Source of the DNA: JBGPBY01 sp041481485
Lineage (GTDB): Bacteria; Acidobacteriota; Terriglobia; 20CM-2-55-15
DNA length: 10,813 bases
Direction: 5' to 3'
Assembly: GCA_041481485.1 (NCBI GenBank)
Contig: JBGPBY010000240.1
Coordinates: 1 to 10,813, forward strand
This document shows, piece after piece, positions 1 through 7,717 of this stretch. The notes under the pieces are model-generated. The model was given only the letters and a program-made list of their open reading frames with translations. It had not been told where the DNA came from and did no database searches. The position numbers and the translations under genes were made by a program. Numbering within the stretch: position 1 is the first letter of the stretch; the number at the start of each line of letters is the position of its first letter.

Positions 1-444
1 ATGACGCCGTTTTTGTTCGCCGCGCGGGCCGGAGATGTGACGGTGATGAAACTTTTGCTTGCTCATGGCGCTGATCCCAAGATCCCAACATTCGGTGGCA
101 CGACAGCTCTGATGGCTGCCGCCGGAATCAACTGGGTCGTGGATCAGACTTACGACGAAGGTCAACCCGCGCTGCTGGAAGCAGTAAAGTTGTGTTACGA
201 CCTCGGTATGAACGTGAATGACACGAACACCATGGGACTGACTGCCATTCATGGTGCCGCCAATCGAGGATCCGACGACATTATTAAGTTTCTTGTCGAG
301 AAAGGTGCAAAGCTCGACGCAAAAGATAAGGAAGAACGTACGCCGCTGAATTGGGCCGAAGGCGTCTTTCTGGCGACTCATCCGGCAGAGCCAAAGCCGT
401 CATCCACTGCCCTCATCAAAAAGCTTTTAGACACTCAGAAATAG
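1..444 (+). CDS. Ankyrin-repeat protein, C-terminal part (5' end outside window)
   Basis: The frame is open from the first base and ends at TAG 442-444. Ankyrin repeats are visible at about residues 2-31 (TPFLFAARAGD then LLLAHGADP), 33-76 (interrupted by an insertion, ending LCYDLGMNVND) and 79-109 (GLTAIHGAANRG then FLVEKGAKLDAKD), with a last half-repeat from 112 (RTPLNWA). The ATG at base 1 falls inside what looks like a repeat (normally G-x-TPL), so I read it as an internal Met and the gene as truncated by the window edge. Ankyrin repeats are protein-binding scaffolds; the partner cannot be read from sequence. The next gene starts 7 bases after the stop, which suggests one transcript with the dihaem cytochrome. 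Whether it is exported cannot be told without the N-terminus. Confidence 0.85.
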   Translation: MTPFLFAARAGDVTVMKLLLAHGADPKIPTFGGTTALMAAAGINWVVDQTYDEGQPALLEAVKLCYDLGMNVNDTNTMGLTAIHGAANRGSDDIIKFLVEKGAKLDAKDKEERTPLNWAEGVFLATHPAEPKPSSTALIKKLLDTQK

Positions 445-451
445 TTCAGTA

Positions 452-2779
452 ATGAAAAACAGGGACAAGCTCATTGTATCTCTTGCCGCAGTAATCGCGC
501 TGTTGGTCTTGTCCACTCAGACGGGAGCGGTACGCCTTTCACAATCCGCGCCGGGAAAGCCCGCCGCTTCGTCGGCTTCTTCGAGTCAGGCGAGTCAGGC
601 GAGTCAGGCGTTGATGAATCAATATTGCTCGAATTGTCATAATGCCGACGACCTCGCGGGCGGCATGGACATTTTGACACTCGATATCGAAAAAGTCGGG
701 AAAGATGCTTCTGTGTGGGAACGCATCGTTCGCAAAGTGCGTACCGGAATGATGCCTCCAAGCGGTCAGCCGAGGCCCACTCGCACCGTGCTCGATGCTT
801 TTGCGTCCGAGCTGGAATCGCGCCTCGACAAGGCTGCCTTGGCGAACCCGAATCCGGGGACGCTTTCCATACATCGGCTGAATCGAACGGAATATGCAAG
901 CGCAGTTCGCGATCTTTTGGACATCGAAGTCGACGTGACGAACATTCTTCCCGCCGACGATTCCAATGAAGGATTCGATAACATCGCCGATGCCCTGAGT
1001 GTTTCACCGGCTCTGATTCAAGGTTACGTTTCCGCGGCTATGAAAGTCAGCCGGCGCGCCGTTGGCGATCGCACGTTGACGCCTTCGCAGATTACCTATA
1101 CTGCGCCCAGCGGACTGGTCCAGGACACACGATTTGATGGCCTGCCGATTGGTACTCGCGGCGGTATGCTGATCCGCTACACGTTCCCGTTGGACGCCGA
1201 GTATCAGTTTTCAACAGGCGGTGGAGGGCCTGGCGGCGCCAGGGGAGGCGGTGGCGGAACCGACATCACTCTCGATGGCCAGCCACTGACGATTCGCGGC
1301 AATCAGCGCGTGAGTGTCACGGCGGGACCGCACGTGATCGCCATGGCCGTGATTGAAGGCAGAAAGGCAGGTGGTATCGATGACGCCTATTCCGATTTCC
1401 GAGTGAATTCTAAATTTGCTGTCGGTGGAGGTGTCTCGACGCTTGTGATTACCGGTCCCTTCAACGCTACTGGAGTTGGTGACACGCCAAGCCGCCGGCG
1501 AATTTTTGTCTGCCGTCCCACGAACGCTGCCGAAGAAGCACCGTGCGCCCGAAAAATTCTGACAAGCATCGCGCGCCGAGCGTTTCGCCGTCCCTTGATG
1601 GATGATACCGAAGTGAATGGCCTGATGACGTTCTATGAACTGGGACGCAAGGAAGGAGACTTCGAAACCGGCATTCAGCAGGCGCTGGCGCGCATTCTGG
1701 TTGCTCCTCGGTTCATTTTCCGGACAGAAGATGAACCAGCCACAGCAAAGCCAGGCACGATCTATCGCGTGAGTGACCTTGCGCTGGCATCGAGACTGTC
1801 CTTCTTTCTGTGGAGCAGCATTCCCGACGATGAGCTTCTGGAACTGGCAAGCGCAGGCAAACTGAAAGACCCTATGGTGCTGGAGCAGCAGGTTCAGCGC
1901 ATGCTGAAGGATTCAAAGTCCGACTCACTGGTGAAGAATTTCGCCGGACAGTGGCTGTATTTGCGCGATGTCGCTGGTGCCGCTCCCGACACCAAGGAAT
2001 TCGATGAGAATCTTCGCAAGGCGATGATTAAGGAGACCGAGATGCTGTTTGACAGCATCGTTCGCGAAGACAAGAGCCTGTTGACGCTGCTGGATTCGGA
2101 TTACACCTTTGTGAATGAGCGGCTGGCTCGTCATTATGGCATTCCGAATATCCGCGGCGACTACTTCCGAAAGATTTCTCTCACAGCGGACAGCCCCCGG
2201 CGCGGCTTGCTTGGTCAGGGAAGCATTCTTACGGTTACGTCCATTGCCACGCGCACCTCTCCAGTGCAACGCGGGAAATGGGTGCTGCAGAACATTCTCG
2301 GTACGCCACGCCCGGTACCGCCGCTAAATGTAGAAATAAATCTGGATCCCGATCCAAAGGCAGCCAAGCCGAACTCCCTGCGTGAACGTCTGGAGTTGCA
2401 CCGCCAGCAGCCGGTCTGCGCATCGTGTCACAAGATCATGGATCCGATCGGATTTTCACTGGAAAACTTCGACATGATTGGAAAGTGGCGAACCACCGAT
2501 GGCGGAGTTCCGATTAACTCATCGGGAGTGCTGGTGGACGGCACGCCGTTGAATGGCCCTGCGGATCTGCGCAAGGCATTGTTGAGCCGTTCGGATAGTT
2601 TTGTCACGGCATCGACTGAAAAGCTTTTGACCTACGCTCTGGGAAGAGGCATTGATTATCACGATATGCCGGCCGTGCGTACGATTGTCCGGGATGCATC
2701 GAAGAATGGTAACCGTTTCTCTTCTCTCGTCATGGGAGTCATCAGGAGCGCTCCATTCCAGACACGGATGAAAAACTAG
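452..2779 (+). CDS. Exported dihaem Planctomycete-type cytochrome, DUF1592/DUF1588 family
   Basis: This 775-residue protein has an N-terminal hydrophobic segment (about 7-21) typical of a signal peptide or anchor. Domains I recognise in order: an N-terminal cytochrome-like haem site CSNCH at 59-63 with a possible Met region near 100 (GMMPPSG); DUF1587 at about 138-202 (SIHRLNRTEYASAVRDLLD); a beta-rich region at 220-345 with a Gly-rich loop at 256-269; DUF1595 at about 363-425; DUF1592 at about 437-563 (LASRLSFFLWSSIPDDELL); DUF1588 at about 582-680 with a second haem site CASCH at 656-660, followed by KIMDPIGFSLENFD; and DUF1585 at about 700-773. This full series is the known arrangement of the family in Planctomycetes, Verrucomicrobia and Acidobacteria, where its role is unproven. 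Two CxxCH sites imply a dihaem c-type cytochrome outside the cytoplasmic membrane; that is inference. No clear Shine-Dalgarno precedes the ATG, so translation may be coupled to the ankyrin gene 7 bases upstream. Confidence 0.93.
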   Translation: MKNRDKLIVSLAAVIALLVLSTQTGAVRLSQSAPGKPAASSASSSQASQASQALMNQYCSNCHNADDLAGGMDILTLDIEKVGKDASVWERIVRKVRTGMMPPSGQPRPTRTVLDAFASELESRLDKAALANPNPGTLSIHRLNRTEYASAVRDLLDIEVDVTNILPADDSNEGFDNIADALSVSPALIQGYVSAAMKVSRRAVGDRTLTPSQITYTAPSGLVQDTRFDGLPIGTRGGMLIRYTFPLDAEYQFSTGGGGPGGARGGGGGTDITLDGQPLTIRGNQRVSVTAGPHVIAMAVIEGRKAGGIDDAYSDFRVNSKFAVGGGVSTLVITGPFNATGVGDTPSRRRIFVCRPTNAAEEAPCARKILTSIARRAFRRPLMDDTEVNGLMTFYELGRKEGDFETGIQQALARILVAPRFIFRTEDEPATAKPGTIYRVSDLALASRLSFFLWSSIPDDELLELASAGKLKDPMVLEQQVQRMLKDSKSDSLVKNFAGQWLYLRDVAGAAPDTKEFDENLRKAMIKETEMLFDSIVREDKSLLTLLDSDYTFVNERLARHYGIPNIRGDYFRKISLTADSPRRGLLGQGSILTVTSIATRTSPVQRGKWVLQNILGTPRPVPPLNVEINLDPDPKAAKPNSLRERLELHRQQPVCASCHKIMDPIGFSLENFDMIGKWRTTDGGVPINSSGVLVDGTPLNGPADLRKALLSRSDSFVTASTEKLLTYALGRGIDYHDMPAVRTIVRDASKNGNRFSSLVMGVIRSAPFQTRMKN
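583..609 (+). repeat. Three perfect 9-bp tandem units coding Ser-Gln-Ala
   Basis: The unit GAGTCAGGC occurs three times head to tail with no mismatch. In the reading frame of the surrounding gene it gives (SQA)x3 at residues 45-53, in the linker between the signal peptide and the first haem site. Unit length is a multiple of three, so copy-number changes would not break the frame. Confidence 0.9.
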
Positions 2780-2783
2780 GAGG
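2778..2783 (+). promoter_or_regulatory. Shine-Dalgarno AGGAGG overlapping upstream stop codon
   Basis: A perfect AGGAGG lies 4 bases before the ATG at 2788 and overlaps the TAG (2777-2779) of the preceding cytochrome gene. It fixes the start of the DUF1552 gene and implies that the two proteins are made from one message, probably with coupled translation. Confidence 0.85.
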
Positions 2784-2787
2784 CCTC

Positions 2788-4110
2788 ATGTCCTTTATCT
2801 CGAAAAAGCACCTGTCTCGCCGCACATTCCTTCGGGGAGCCGGAGTTGCAGTGGCCCTGCCGTTGCTCGACTCCATGGTTCCGGCCGGCACAGCTCTCGC
2901 GCAAACGGCGGCGAATCCGCGGACGCGCTTCGGGGCCATTTACGTTCCGCACGGCGCAACGATGTATGCATGGACTCCTGAGAAAGACGGTACCGGATTT
3001 GAGTTTTCCGAAATTTTGAAACCGCTGGAACCATTTCGTGATCAGATCAACATCATCAGCGACCTGAGCCACCCTGCGGCCTATGGAAGCGGTTCGGCGA
3101 CCGCCAATCACAACCGCTCTGCCGCCGCGTTTCTCAGTGGCGCCAACGGCAAGGCCGGCCCTCAGGCTTATCTGGGAATCACCATGGATCAGGCAGCCGC
3201 CAAAAAAATTGGACAGGACACGCCGCTGCCTTCCATCGAAATGGCGATCGAAGGCGTCAGTCTCACATGCGACGGCTTGAGCTGCGCGTATCGCAATACG
3301 ATTTCATGGCAGGGGCCGACGTCGCCGCTTCCGATGGCCAACAGTCCACAGGTCGTATTTGAACGATTGTTCGGCGACGGCGCCAACGACGCGGAACGTC
3401 GGTCGCGCCGGGCTCAATCCGTGAGCCTTTTGGATTCGGTGGTTGGGGAAGTCGCCTCCATCAAGAAAGAACTGCCGAATAGCGATCGCGTGAGACTTGA
3501 TGCCTATCTGACCGATGTGCGAGAAATTGAGCGGCGCATTCAAAAAGCCGGTGAAAATCTTTCACCCGATCTGAAGCTGCCGACGGCGCCGGTCGGTATC
3601 CCATCTGATTTTGAAGAACACATCAAGCTGATGTTCGACCTGCAGGTTCTCGCCTGGCAGGCCGATATCACGCGCGTGTGCACGCTGCTGATGGCGAAAG
3701 AACTCAGCGGCGCGGTTTATGCAAAGAGCACGATCCGCGACGCGTTCCATACGCTTTCTCATCACTCCAATCTCAAGGAGAACATGGAAAAGTTTGCTGT
3801 GCTCAACCGGTATCACGTAACGATTTTCACTTATCTGTTGAATAAGCTGAAGTCCACACCCGATGGCGATGGCAACCTGCTCGACCATTCCATGGTGCTC
3901 TACGGCAGCGCCATGAGCGACGGCAATCAGCACAACCACGGTCCGCTGCCGATCGTGCTGGCGGGAAACGCATCGGGCAAACTAAAGGGCGGACGTCATA
4001 TCCGCAACCCGAAAGACACCACCATGTCGAATCTTCTGGTGGCGATGCTGAACAAGCTGAACGCGCCGACGGAGAAGTTCGGAGACAGCACCGGAAGTGT
4101 CGACATTTAG
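2788..4110 (+). CDS. Tat-exported DUF1552 protein
   Basis: This 440-residue protein begins with a twin-arginine signal: SRRTFLRG at 10-17, a hydrophobic stretch at about 18-28, and a probable cleavage after ALA near 36-38. The body matches what I know of DUF1552: RFGAIYVPHG at 48-57, IISDLSH near 89-95, the CDGLSCAYRNTISW segment at 161-174 with two conserved Cys, FERLFGDG at 191-198, and the C-terminal LYGSAMSDGNQHNHGPLPIV at 371-390. No catalytic mechanism is established for the family. Export by Tat suggests folding, and possibly cofactor loading, before export. It lies 8 bases after the DUF1592 cytochrome, and these two families are commonly found as neighbours, so a joint periplasmic or surface function is likely but unproven. 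The start is set by the strong AGGAGG. Confidence 0.93.
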   Translation: MSFISKKHLSRRTFLRGAGVAVALPLLDSMVPAGTALAQTAANPRTRFGAIYVPHGATMYAWTPEKDGTGFEFSEILKPLEPFRDQINIISDLSHPAAYGSGSATANHNRSAAAFLSGANGKAGPQAYLGITMDQAAAKKIGQDTPLPSIEMAIEGVSLTCDGLSCAYRNTISWQGPTSPLPMANSPQVVFERLFGDGANDAERRSRRAQSVSLLDSVVGEVASIKKELPNSDRVRLDAYLTDVREIERRIQKAGENLSPDLKLPTAPVGIPSDFEEHIKLMFDLQVLAWQADITRVCTLLMAKELSGAVYAKSTIRDAFHTLSHHSNLKENMEKFAVLNRYHVTIFTYLLNKLKSTPDGDGNLLDHSMVLYGSAMSDGNQHNHGPLPIVLAGNASGKLKGGRHIRNPKDTTMSNLLVAMLNKLNAPTEKFGDSTGSVDI

Positions 4111-4163
4111 GTGAAAAGCGATGCTGGCGGTAAGCTTCATGATCCAGACATAAAGGAGGGAAG

Positions 4164-5234
4164 ATGAAACGCCACATTAACCGCTCAGCACTGCTGTGCA
4201 TGCTATTTATGGCCTTGCCGGCATTGGCTCAGGCGCCCTTGAGTGAAATCGATGCTCACATCGCCACCGGCAAATCGGCTGCAGGACTCGATTACCGGGG
4301 CACCTTTGTTAACCTCTGTCTTCCTGGCGGCGGTCCAGGCGCAGCCCCGGCTGCACGAGGCGCGGCAGCCCCCGCTGCACGAGGCGCGGCAGCCCCCGGC
4401 GCAAGAGGCGCCGCGAACAATGGCGGCCGAGGTGGCGGCGCAACACCGGCGGCTCCAGACCGTTCCGGCTGGTACGCTTCCCCTTATAAGGTATTCGACA
4501 ATCTTTATTGGTTGGGCACACGTCAACATTCCTCCTGGGCGTTGATTACCAGTGCAGGAATTATCCTCATCGACACCAATTTCGCCTGGGCCATTGAGCC
4601 GGAGATCATCGATGGCATGACTAAACTGGGACTCAATCCACGAGACATCAAGTACGTCATTATCAGTCATGCTCATGGGGACCATGACCAGGGCGCGGCG
4701 CTGTTGCAGAGCCGCTACGGCACGAAGGTCGTGATGGGCGCTCCAGATTGGGAATCCACATTGCAGCGGCCTGCAACTGCGGCGGGAGGCGTGCCAAAGC
4801 GAGATATCGTTGTTGGGCCTGAAGGTTCGAAGATCACCCTGGGAGACATGACCATCACTATCATCTCCACACCAGGTCACACACCTGGGACGCTTTCCTA
4901 CGTGTTTCCGGTGAAGGATCAGGGCAAAACGGTGATGGTGGCCTACTCGGGTGGAACATTGACCGGTGCCTTCGGAACCGATGGTTCCCGATGGGACGAA
5001 TATATTACCTCCCAGAAGAAAATCGCCAAAGCGGCGGCGGATGCCGGCGCCTCTGTCATCCTCTCCAATCACAGCGAATATGACAACGCCTATACGAAGG
5101 CGCGCCTCGCAGGAGTAAAGCGTGAAGTGGGCGAAGATAATCCATTCGTGGTAGGCATGGATGGAGTGCAGCGGTACTTCACGGTCATGACCGAATGTGC
5201 ACAGGCGTCAAAGTTGCGCGTGGGAGCAAAATAA
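4164..5234 (+). CDS. Secreted subclass-B3-like metallo-beta-lactamase-fold hydrolase
   Basis: This 356-residue protein has a signal peptide ending near PALAQ (19-23). It is preceded by a near-ideal ribosome site (AAAGGAGGG at 4152-4160). The hydrolase domain runs from about 102 to 340: a B3-type opening (YKVFDNLYWLGT, 108-119), strand ILIDTNF (134-140), the zinc motif H169-A-H-G-D-H174, a further ligand H239 in STPGHTPGT, and H303 in SNHSEYDN. These fit the B3 zinc ligands His116, His118, Asp120, His121, His196 and His263. All are present, so the enzyme should bind two zinc ions. A low-complexity Ala/Gly/Arg/Pro segment at about 54-96 separates the signal region from the fold. Beta-lactam hydrolysis is possible, but many environmental B3-like proteins act on other esters, lactones or amides, so the substrate is open. 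It follows the DUF1552 gene by 53 bases on the same strand and may share its transcript. Confidence 0.9.
   Translation: MKRHINRSALLCMLFMALPALAQAPLSEIDAHIATGKSAAGLDYRGTFVNLCLPGGGPGAAPAARGAAAPAARGAAAPGARGAANNGGRGGGATPAAPDRSGWYASPYKVFDNLYWLGTRQHSSWALITSAGIILIDTNFAWAIEPEIIDGMTKLGLNPRDIKYVIISHAHGDHDQGAALLQSRYGTKVVMGAPDWESTLQRPATAAGGVPKRDIVVGPEGSKITLGDMTITIISTPGHTPGTLSYVFPVKDQGKTVMVAYSGGTLTGAFGTDGSRWDEYITSQKKIAKAAADAGASVILSNHSEYDNAYTKARLAGVKREVGEDNPFVVGMDGVQRYFTVMTECAQASKLRVGAK
4351..4398 (+). repeat. Two perfect 24-bp tandem units coding an AARGAAAP-type octapeptide
   Basis: The 24 bases at 4351-4374 recur exactly at 4375-4398, and a diverged third unit follows to about 4415. The in-frame product is an Ala/Arg/Gly/Pro octapeptide in the linker of the metallo-hydrolase. 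The identity of the two copies points to recent slippage or unequal crossover. Confidence 0.9.
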
Positions 5235-5353
5235 TCCGGGAATCAATGTAGACGGTTGAGGACTGGCCAGAATTCGAGCGGCTCAACTACCAGGCGAAAG
5301 CATTCTGTCCCGCGGTTTCGATGATTGGTTAGGTTGGGGTCACCATAAGTTCC

Positions 5354-6844
5354 ATGAACAATCGAATTCTTATAGCGACAACGCTTCTGTTCGTTACTTC
5401 AATGCTCGGTCTGGATGGACAACCGGGCATCCACGATCCATCGACTGTGATCCTGCAAGATGGAAAGTATTACGTCTACGGAACGGGTACGGGTTTACCG
5501 GTATCCATGTCGGATGACGGATGGACATGGCGTCGAGCCGGTACACTGATGCAGGCACTCCCAGGCGGGAGACTTGGTCAGGATGTCATAGCGAGAGGAG
5601 GCAACAACACCTGGGCTCCAGACGTGATTCGAGTCGGTGATAAGTATTACGTCTACTATGCGGCTCCTGGCACGCAACCGAAGGCGGCGATCGGTTTGCT
5701 TGTCGGCAAGACACTCGATCCGAATTCGTCCGATTACAAATGGGAAGATGGCGGTCCCATTGTCTGGTCGGATGGCATTGAAGACAGCAATGCGATCGAT
5801 CCTGGCGTGTTTCACGATCCAACGAACGGATCCCTCTGGCTCACGTATGGTTCCTACTTCGGCTACATTCGTCTGGTTGAACTCGATCCGAAAACTGGGA
5901 AACGTCTTCATCCGGAAGCAAAGCCAATCAACATCGCGATCAACTCCGAAGCCTCCGACATGATCTTTCACGACGGTTGGTATTACCTGCTCGTCACACA
6001 TGGATCATGCTGCGCGGGCGCCAACTCCAGCTACAACATCCGCATGGGCCGATCGCGCAAAGTAATGGGACCATTTGTGGACAACATCGGCATCGACATG
6101 CTGGAAGGAGGAGGAAAACTGTTCCTCGGCTCTGGCGGACGCTACGTCGGGCCAGGCCACTTTGGACTGCTCGACCTCAGCGACGGTGTCCAGAAGTTTT
6201 CTTGCCATTTCGAAGCAGACCTCGATCGTGGTGGCGCCAGCGTGCTCGACATACGTCCGCTGCTTTGGCGCGATGGCTGGCCCGTGGCGGGAGAGAACTT
6301 CAAAGAAGGTACGTATGAGATCGAATCCGTACGAACGGGAACGGCGATAGAGCTCGCTGTGCAAGCCGTACCGGTGGGCGGAGCAGGAGGCCGTGGCGGC
6401 CGTGGCGGCCGAGGCGATGCGGTTGGCCCGCCGATTCCCTCGCAAGAGGCTGCTCAAGTTGCTGCGAACTGGCCTGCAGGTCCGATCGATGTGCGCATGT
6501 CTCCGTACTTGTTGCAGGCTCAGCAGAAATGGACGATCACTCCTGTGGCGAACGCTGGCGGTTATCCGGGCTCGCCGTATTTCAAAATCACGCTCGCTGG
6601 TACTGACCGCTCTCTGACGGCGACCGAAGACGGAGAAGTCATCGCGAAGCCAACATTCACAGGCGGCTTGGAACAACTATGGCGCATCGAGCAACTCTCT
6701 GACGGCTCCTATCGTGTGATGCCCAAAGCGGTTCCCAACTCGCAAAAACTGTTCGCGCTTTCCGCCATCGGCAGCAGCAAGCCCACTCTAGCGATGTTCA
6801 ACTCCAGCAGCGATAGACAGCGGTGGCTCTTCAAAGCGCCTTGA
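5354..6844 (+). CDS. Secreted GH43 arabinanase-like glycosidase with C-terminal ricin-type lectin module
   Basis: This 496-residue protein starts with a signal peptide (about 1-22) and then, almost at once, the five-bladed GH43 propeller. Expected catalytic residues are visible: D28 in IHDPS (general base), D149 in SNAIDPGVFHDP (pKa modulator) and E199 in NSEASDMIFHDGWYYL (general acid). The family hallmark TWAPDV is at 86-91, and H269 in GPGHFG matches the central His of the arabinanase pocket. The best fit is endo-1,5-alpha-L-arabinosidase acting on arabinan outside the cell; exo-activity or xylan-side-chain activity is possible. From about 315 to 496 is a beta-trefoil-like module with three Q-x-W motifs (QKW 391, QLW 441, QRW 489), typical of ricin/CBM13 lectins and probably holding the enzyme on polysaccharide. 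A Gly/Arg-rich insert sits at about 341-354. No convincing Shine-Dalgarno precedes the ATG; the start is chosen because it gives a clean signal peptide. The next gene starts 14 bases downstream. Confidence 0.9.
   Translation: MNNRILIATTLLFVTSMLGLDGQPGIHDPSTVILQDGKYYVYGTGTGLPVSMSDDGWTWRRAGTLMQALPGGRLGQDVIARGGNNTWAPDVIRVGDKYYVYYAAPGTQPKAAIGLLVGKTLDPNSSDYKWEDGGPIVWSDGIEDSNAIDPGVFHDPTNGSLWLTYGSYFGYIRLVELDPKTGKRLHPEAKPINIAINSEASDMIFHDGWYYLLVTHGSCCAGANSSYNIRMGRSRKVMGPFVDNIGIDMLEGGGKLFLGSGGRYVGPGHFGLLDLSDGVQKFSCHFEADLDRGGASVLDIRPLLWRDGWPVAGENFKEGTYEIESVRTGTAIELAVQAVPVGGAGGRGGRGGRGDAVGPPIPSQEAAQVAANWPAGPIDVRMSPYLLQAQQKWTITPVANAGGYPGSPYFKITLAGTDRSLTATEDGEVIAKPTFTGGLEQLWRIEQLSDGSYRVMPKAVPNSQKLFALSAIGSSKPTLAMFNSSSDRQRWLFKAP
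6392..6409 (+). repeat. Two perfect 9-bp units coding Arg-Gly-Gly in GH43 protein
   Basis: CGTGGCGGC occurs twice in tandem, with a diverged third unit from 6410. It encodes the GGRGGRGGRG stretch near residues 345-354, inside the lectin-like half of the protein. Like the repeats in the cytochrome and the metallo-hydrolase, the unit preserves frame. Confidence 0.85.
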
Positions 6845-6858
6845 GCGCGGGGATAAGC

Positions 6859-7551
6859 ATGAACATGATTCATCAAAGTTCTCTGGGATTGCTTATTGTA
6901 GTCCTTCTCACCGGTCCAATGCTTGCGCAGAACGACCCCCCTCGAGCTCCGGCGGCTACGCTCGCGCGGCCGGCCTCGGCTAGTAAAATGCCAAATGCGG
7001 AGGGTTTCATCCAGCGCTGGTTGTTGCTGGAGCCGATCAAGACAAACGGACAGCTCACAGACTCGGCGGTCCAGGCGGCCGTCAAAACCGACTATTTTCC
7101 CAACCAGCTGTCGGTGTTGCCGCATGACGGCGATGCAGTGACGGCCGGCGGCACCGAACTGAGGTGGCACGCCATCGATACGATCAACTACAACGTGAAT
7201 TTGTACCATTTCGCTTACGCTCTGAATAAGCCAACGAGCAACGTCTTGTTCTGGGCTGTGACCGTGGTGAATGCCCCGCGCGACATTTCCAACGTCCGTC
7301 TTGCGATCGGTTCAAACGCGGCTTCCGTTTGGTGGGTGAACGGCGAAGAGGTAATCGGCATCTACAACGACCGTCAGGCGGTCATCGATGACGGCGTATC
7401 GAAACGGCTGACGCTGAAGAAGGGCCCAAATTTTGTTCGCGCTGCCATTATTAACGCCGGCGGCGCCACAGATTTCTGCGCACGGTTTCTCGACGAGGAT
7501 GGTAGTCCCATAAAGGGAATCACCATCAGTCTGGACAACAGCTCGAAGTGA
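6859..7551 (+). CDS. Small secreted galactose-binding-like beta-sandwich protein
   Basis: I place the start at ATG 6859: GGGGA at 6849-6853 lies 5 bases upstream, and this start gives a clean signal peptide (MNMIHQSS, hydrophobic 9-20, cleavage near MLAQ 21-24). The frame also runs back to a GTG at 6823 inside the GH43 gene, but that start would add 12 polar residues ahead of the signal. The mature protein (230 residues in total) resembles the galactose-binding-like module often appended to secreted hydrolases in Acidobacteria and Planctomycetes: WLLLEPI at 54-60, then AIGSNAASVWWVNGEEV at 149-165, a DDG turn at 177-179, and LKKGPNFVRAAIINAGG at 186-202. No catalytic triad is evident, so binding rather than catalysis is likely. 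With only 14 bases between the genes, it probably works with the GH43 enzyme on the same polysaccharide. The specific function is unknown. Confidence 0.8.
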   Translation: MNMIHQSSLGLLIVVLLTGPMLAQNDPPRAPAATLARPASASKMPNAEGFIQRWLLLEPIKTNGQLTDSAVQAAVKTDYFPNQLSVLPHDGDAVTAGGTELRWHAIDTINYNVNLYHFAYALNKPTSNVLFWAVTVVNAPRDISNVRLAIGSNAASVWWVNGEEVIGIYNDRQAVIDDGVSKRLTLKKGPNFVRAAIINAGGATDFCARFLDEDGSPIKGITISLDNSSK

Positions 7552-7717
7552 CACAGCTCCCCATTTGTGATGCTCTTGTCGAAAAAGTCGAAAAGAGGGT
7601 GCAACGCGAATCTACGACAAGGGGGTGTCCTGTAGAAGTGAACTCTCATTCCCGCGTTCGGCGTCCAATCTCTTGTTTTGCGGTTACGCGTCCACTTGTG
7701 ACTTTGTGCGGCAGCAT
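7552..7717. other. Gene-poor gap, no assigned feature
   Basis: Between the secreted beta-sandwich gene and the 3' end of the minus-strand DUF6869-like gene I find no coding frame with family resemblance, no RNA gene and no strong hairpin followed by a T-run. The two genes converge here, so transcription must end in or near this gap, but no classical intrinsic terminator is visible. Confidence 0.5.

Noticed and set aside
4351..4415. Short tandem repeats considered as a CRISPR-like array
   Set aside because: The units are directly abutting with no spacers and encode an in-frame low-complexity peptide.
4203..5072. 289-codon minus-strand open frame
   Set aside because: It lies entirely inside the metallo-hydrolase gene, which has a full zinc motif and strong ribosome site; the minus-strand product is Cys/Arg-rich without any recognisable domain.
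5255..5287. GTTGAG...CTCAAC inverted repeat upstream of the GH43 gene, considered as terminator or operator
   Set aside because: The stem is only 6 bases with a 21-base loop and no T-run. No convincing -35/-10 pair was found nearby either.
6005..6676. 223-codon minus-strand open frame inside the GH43 gene
   Set aside because: The GH43 frame has catalytic and lectin motifs on both sides of this stretch; the opposite frame has none.
6823..6858. GTG start for the small secreted protein, overlapping the GH43 gene
   Set aside because: It adds polar residues before a clean signal peptide, whereas ATG 6859 has GGGGA at a proper distance.
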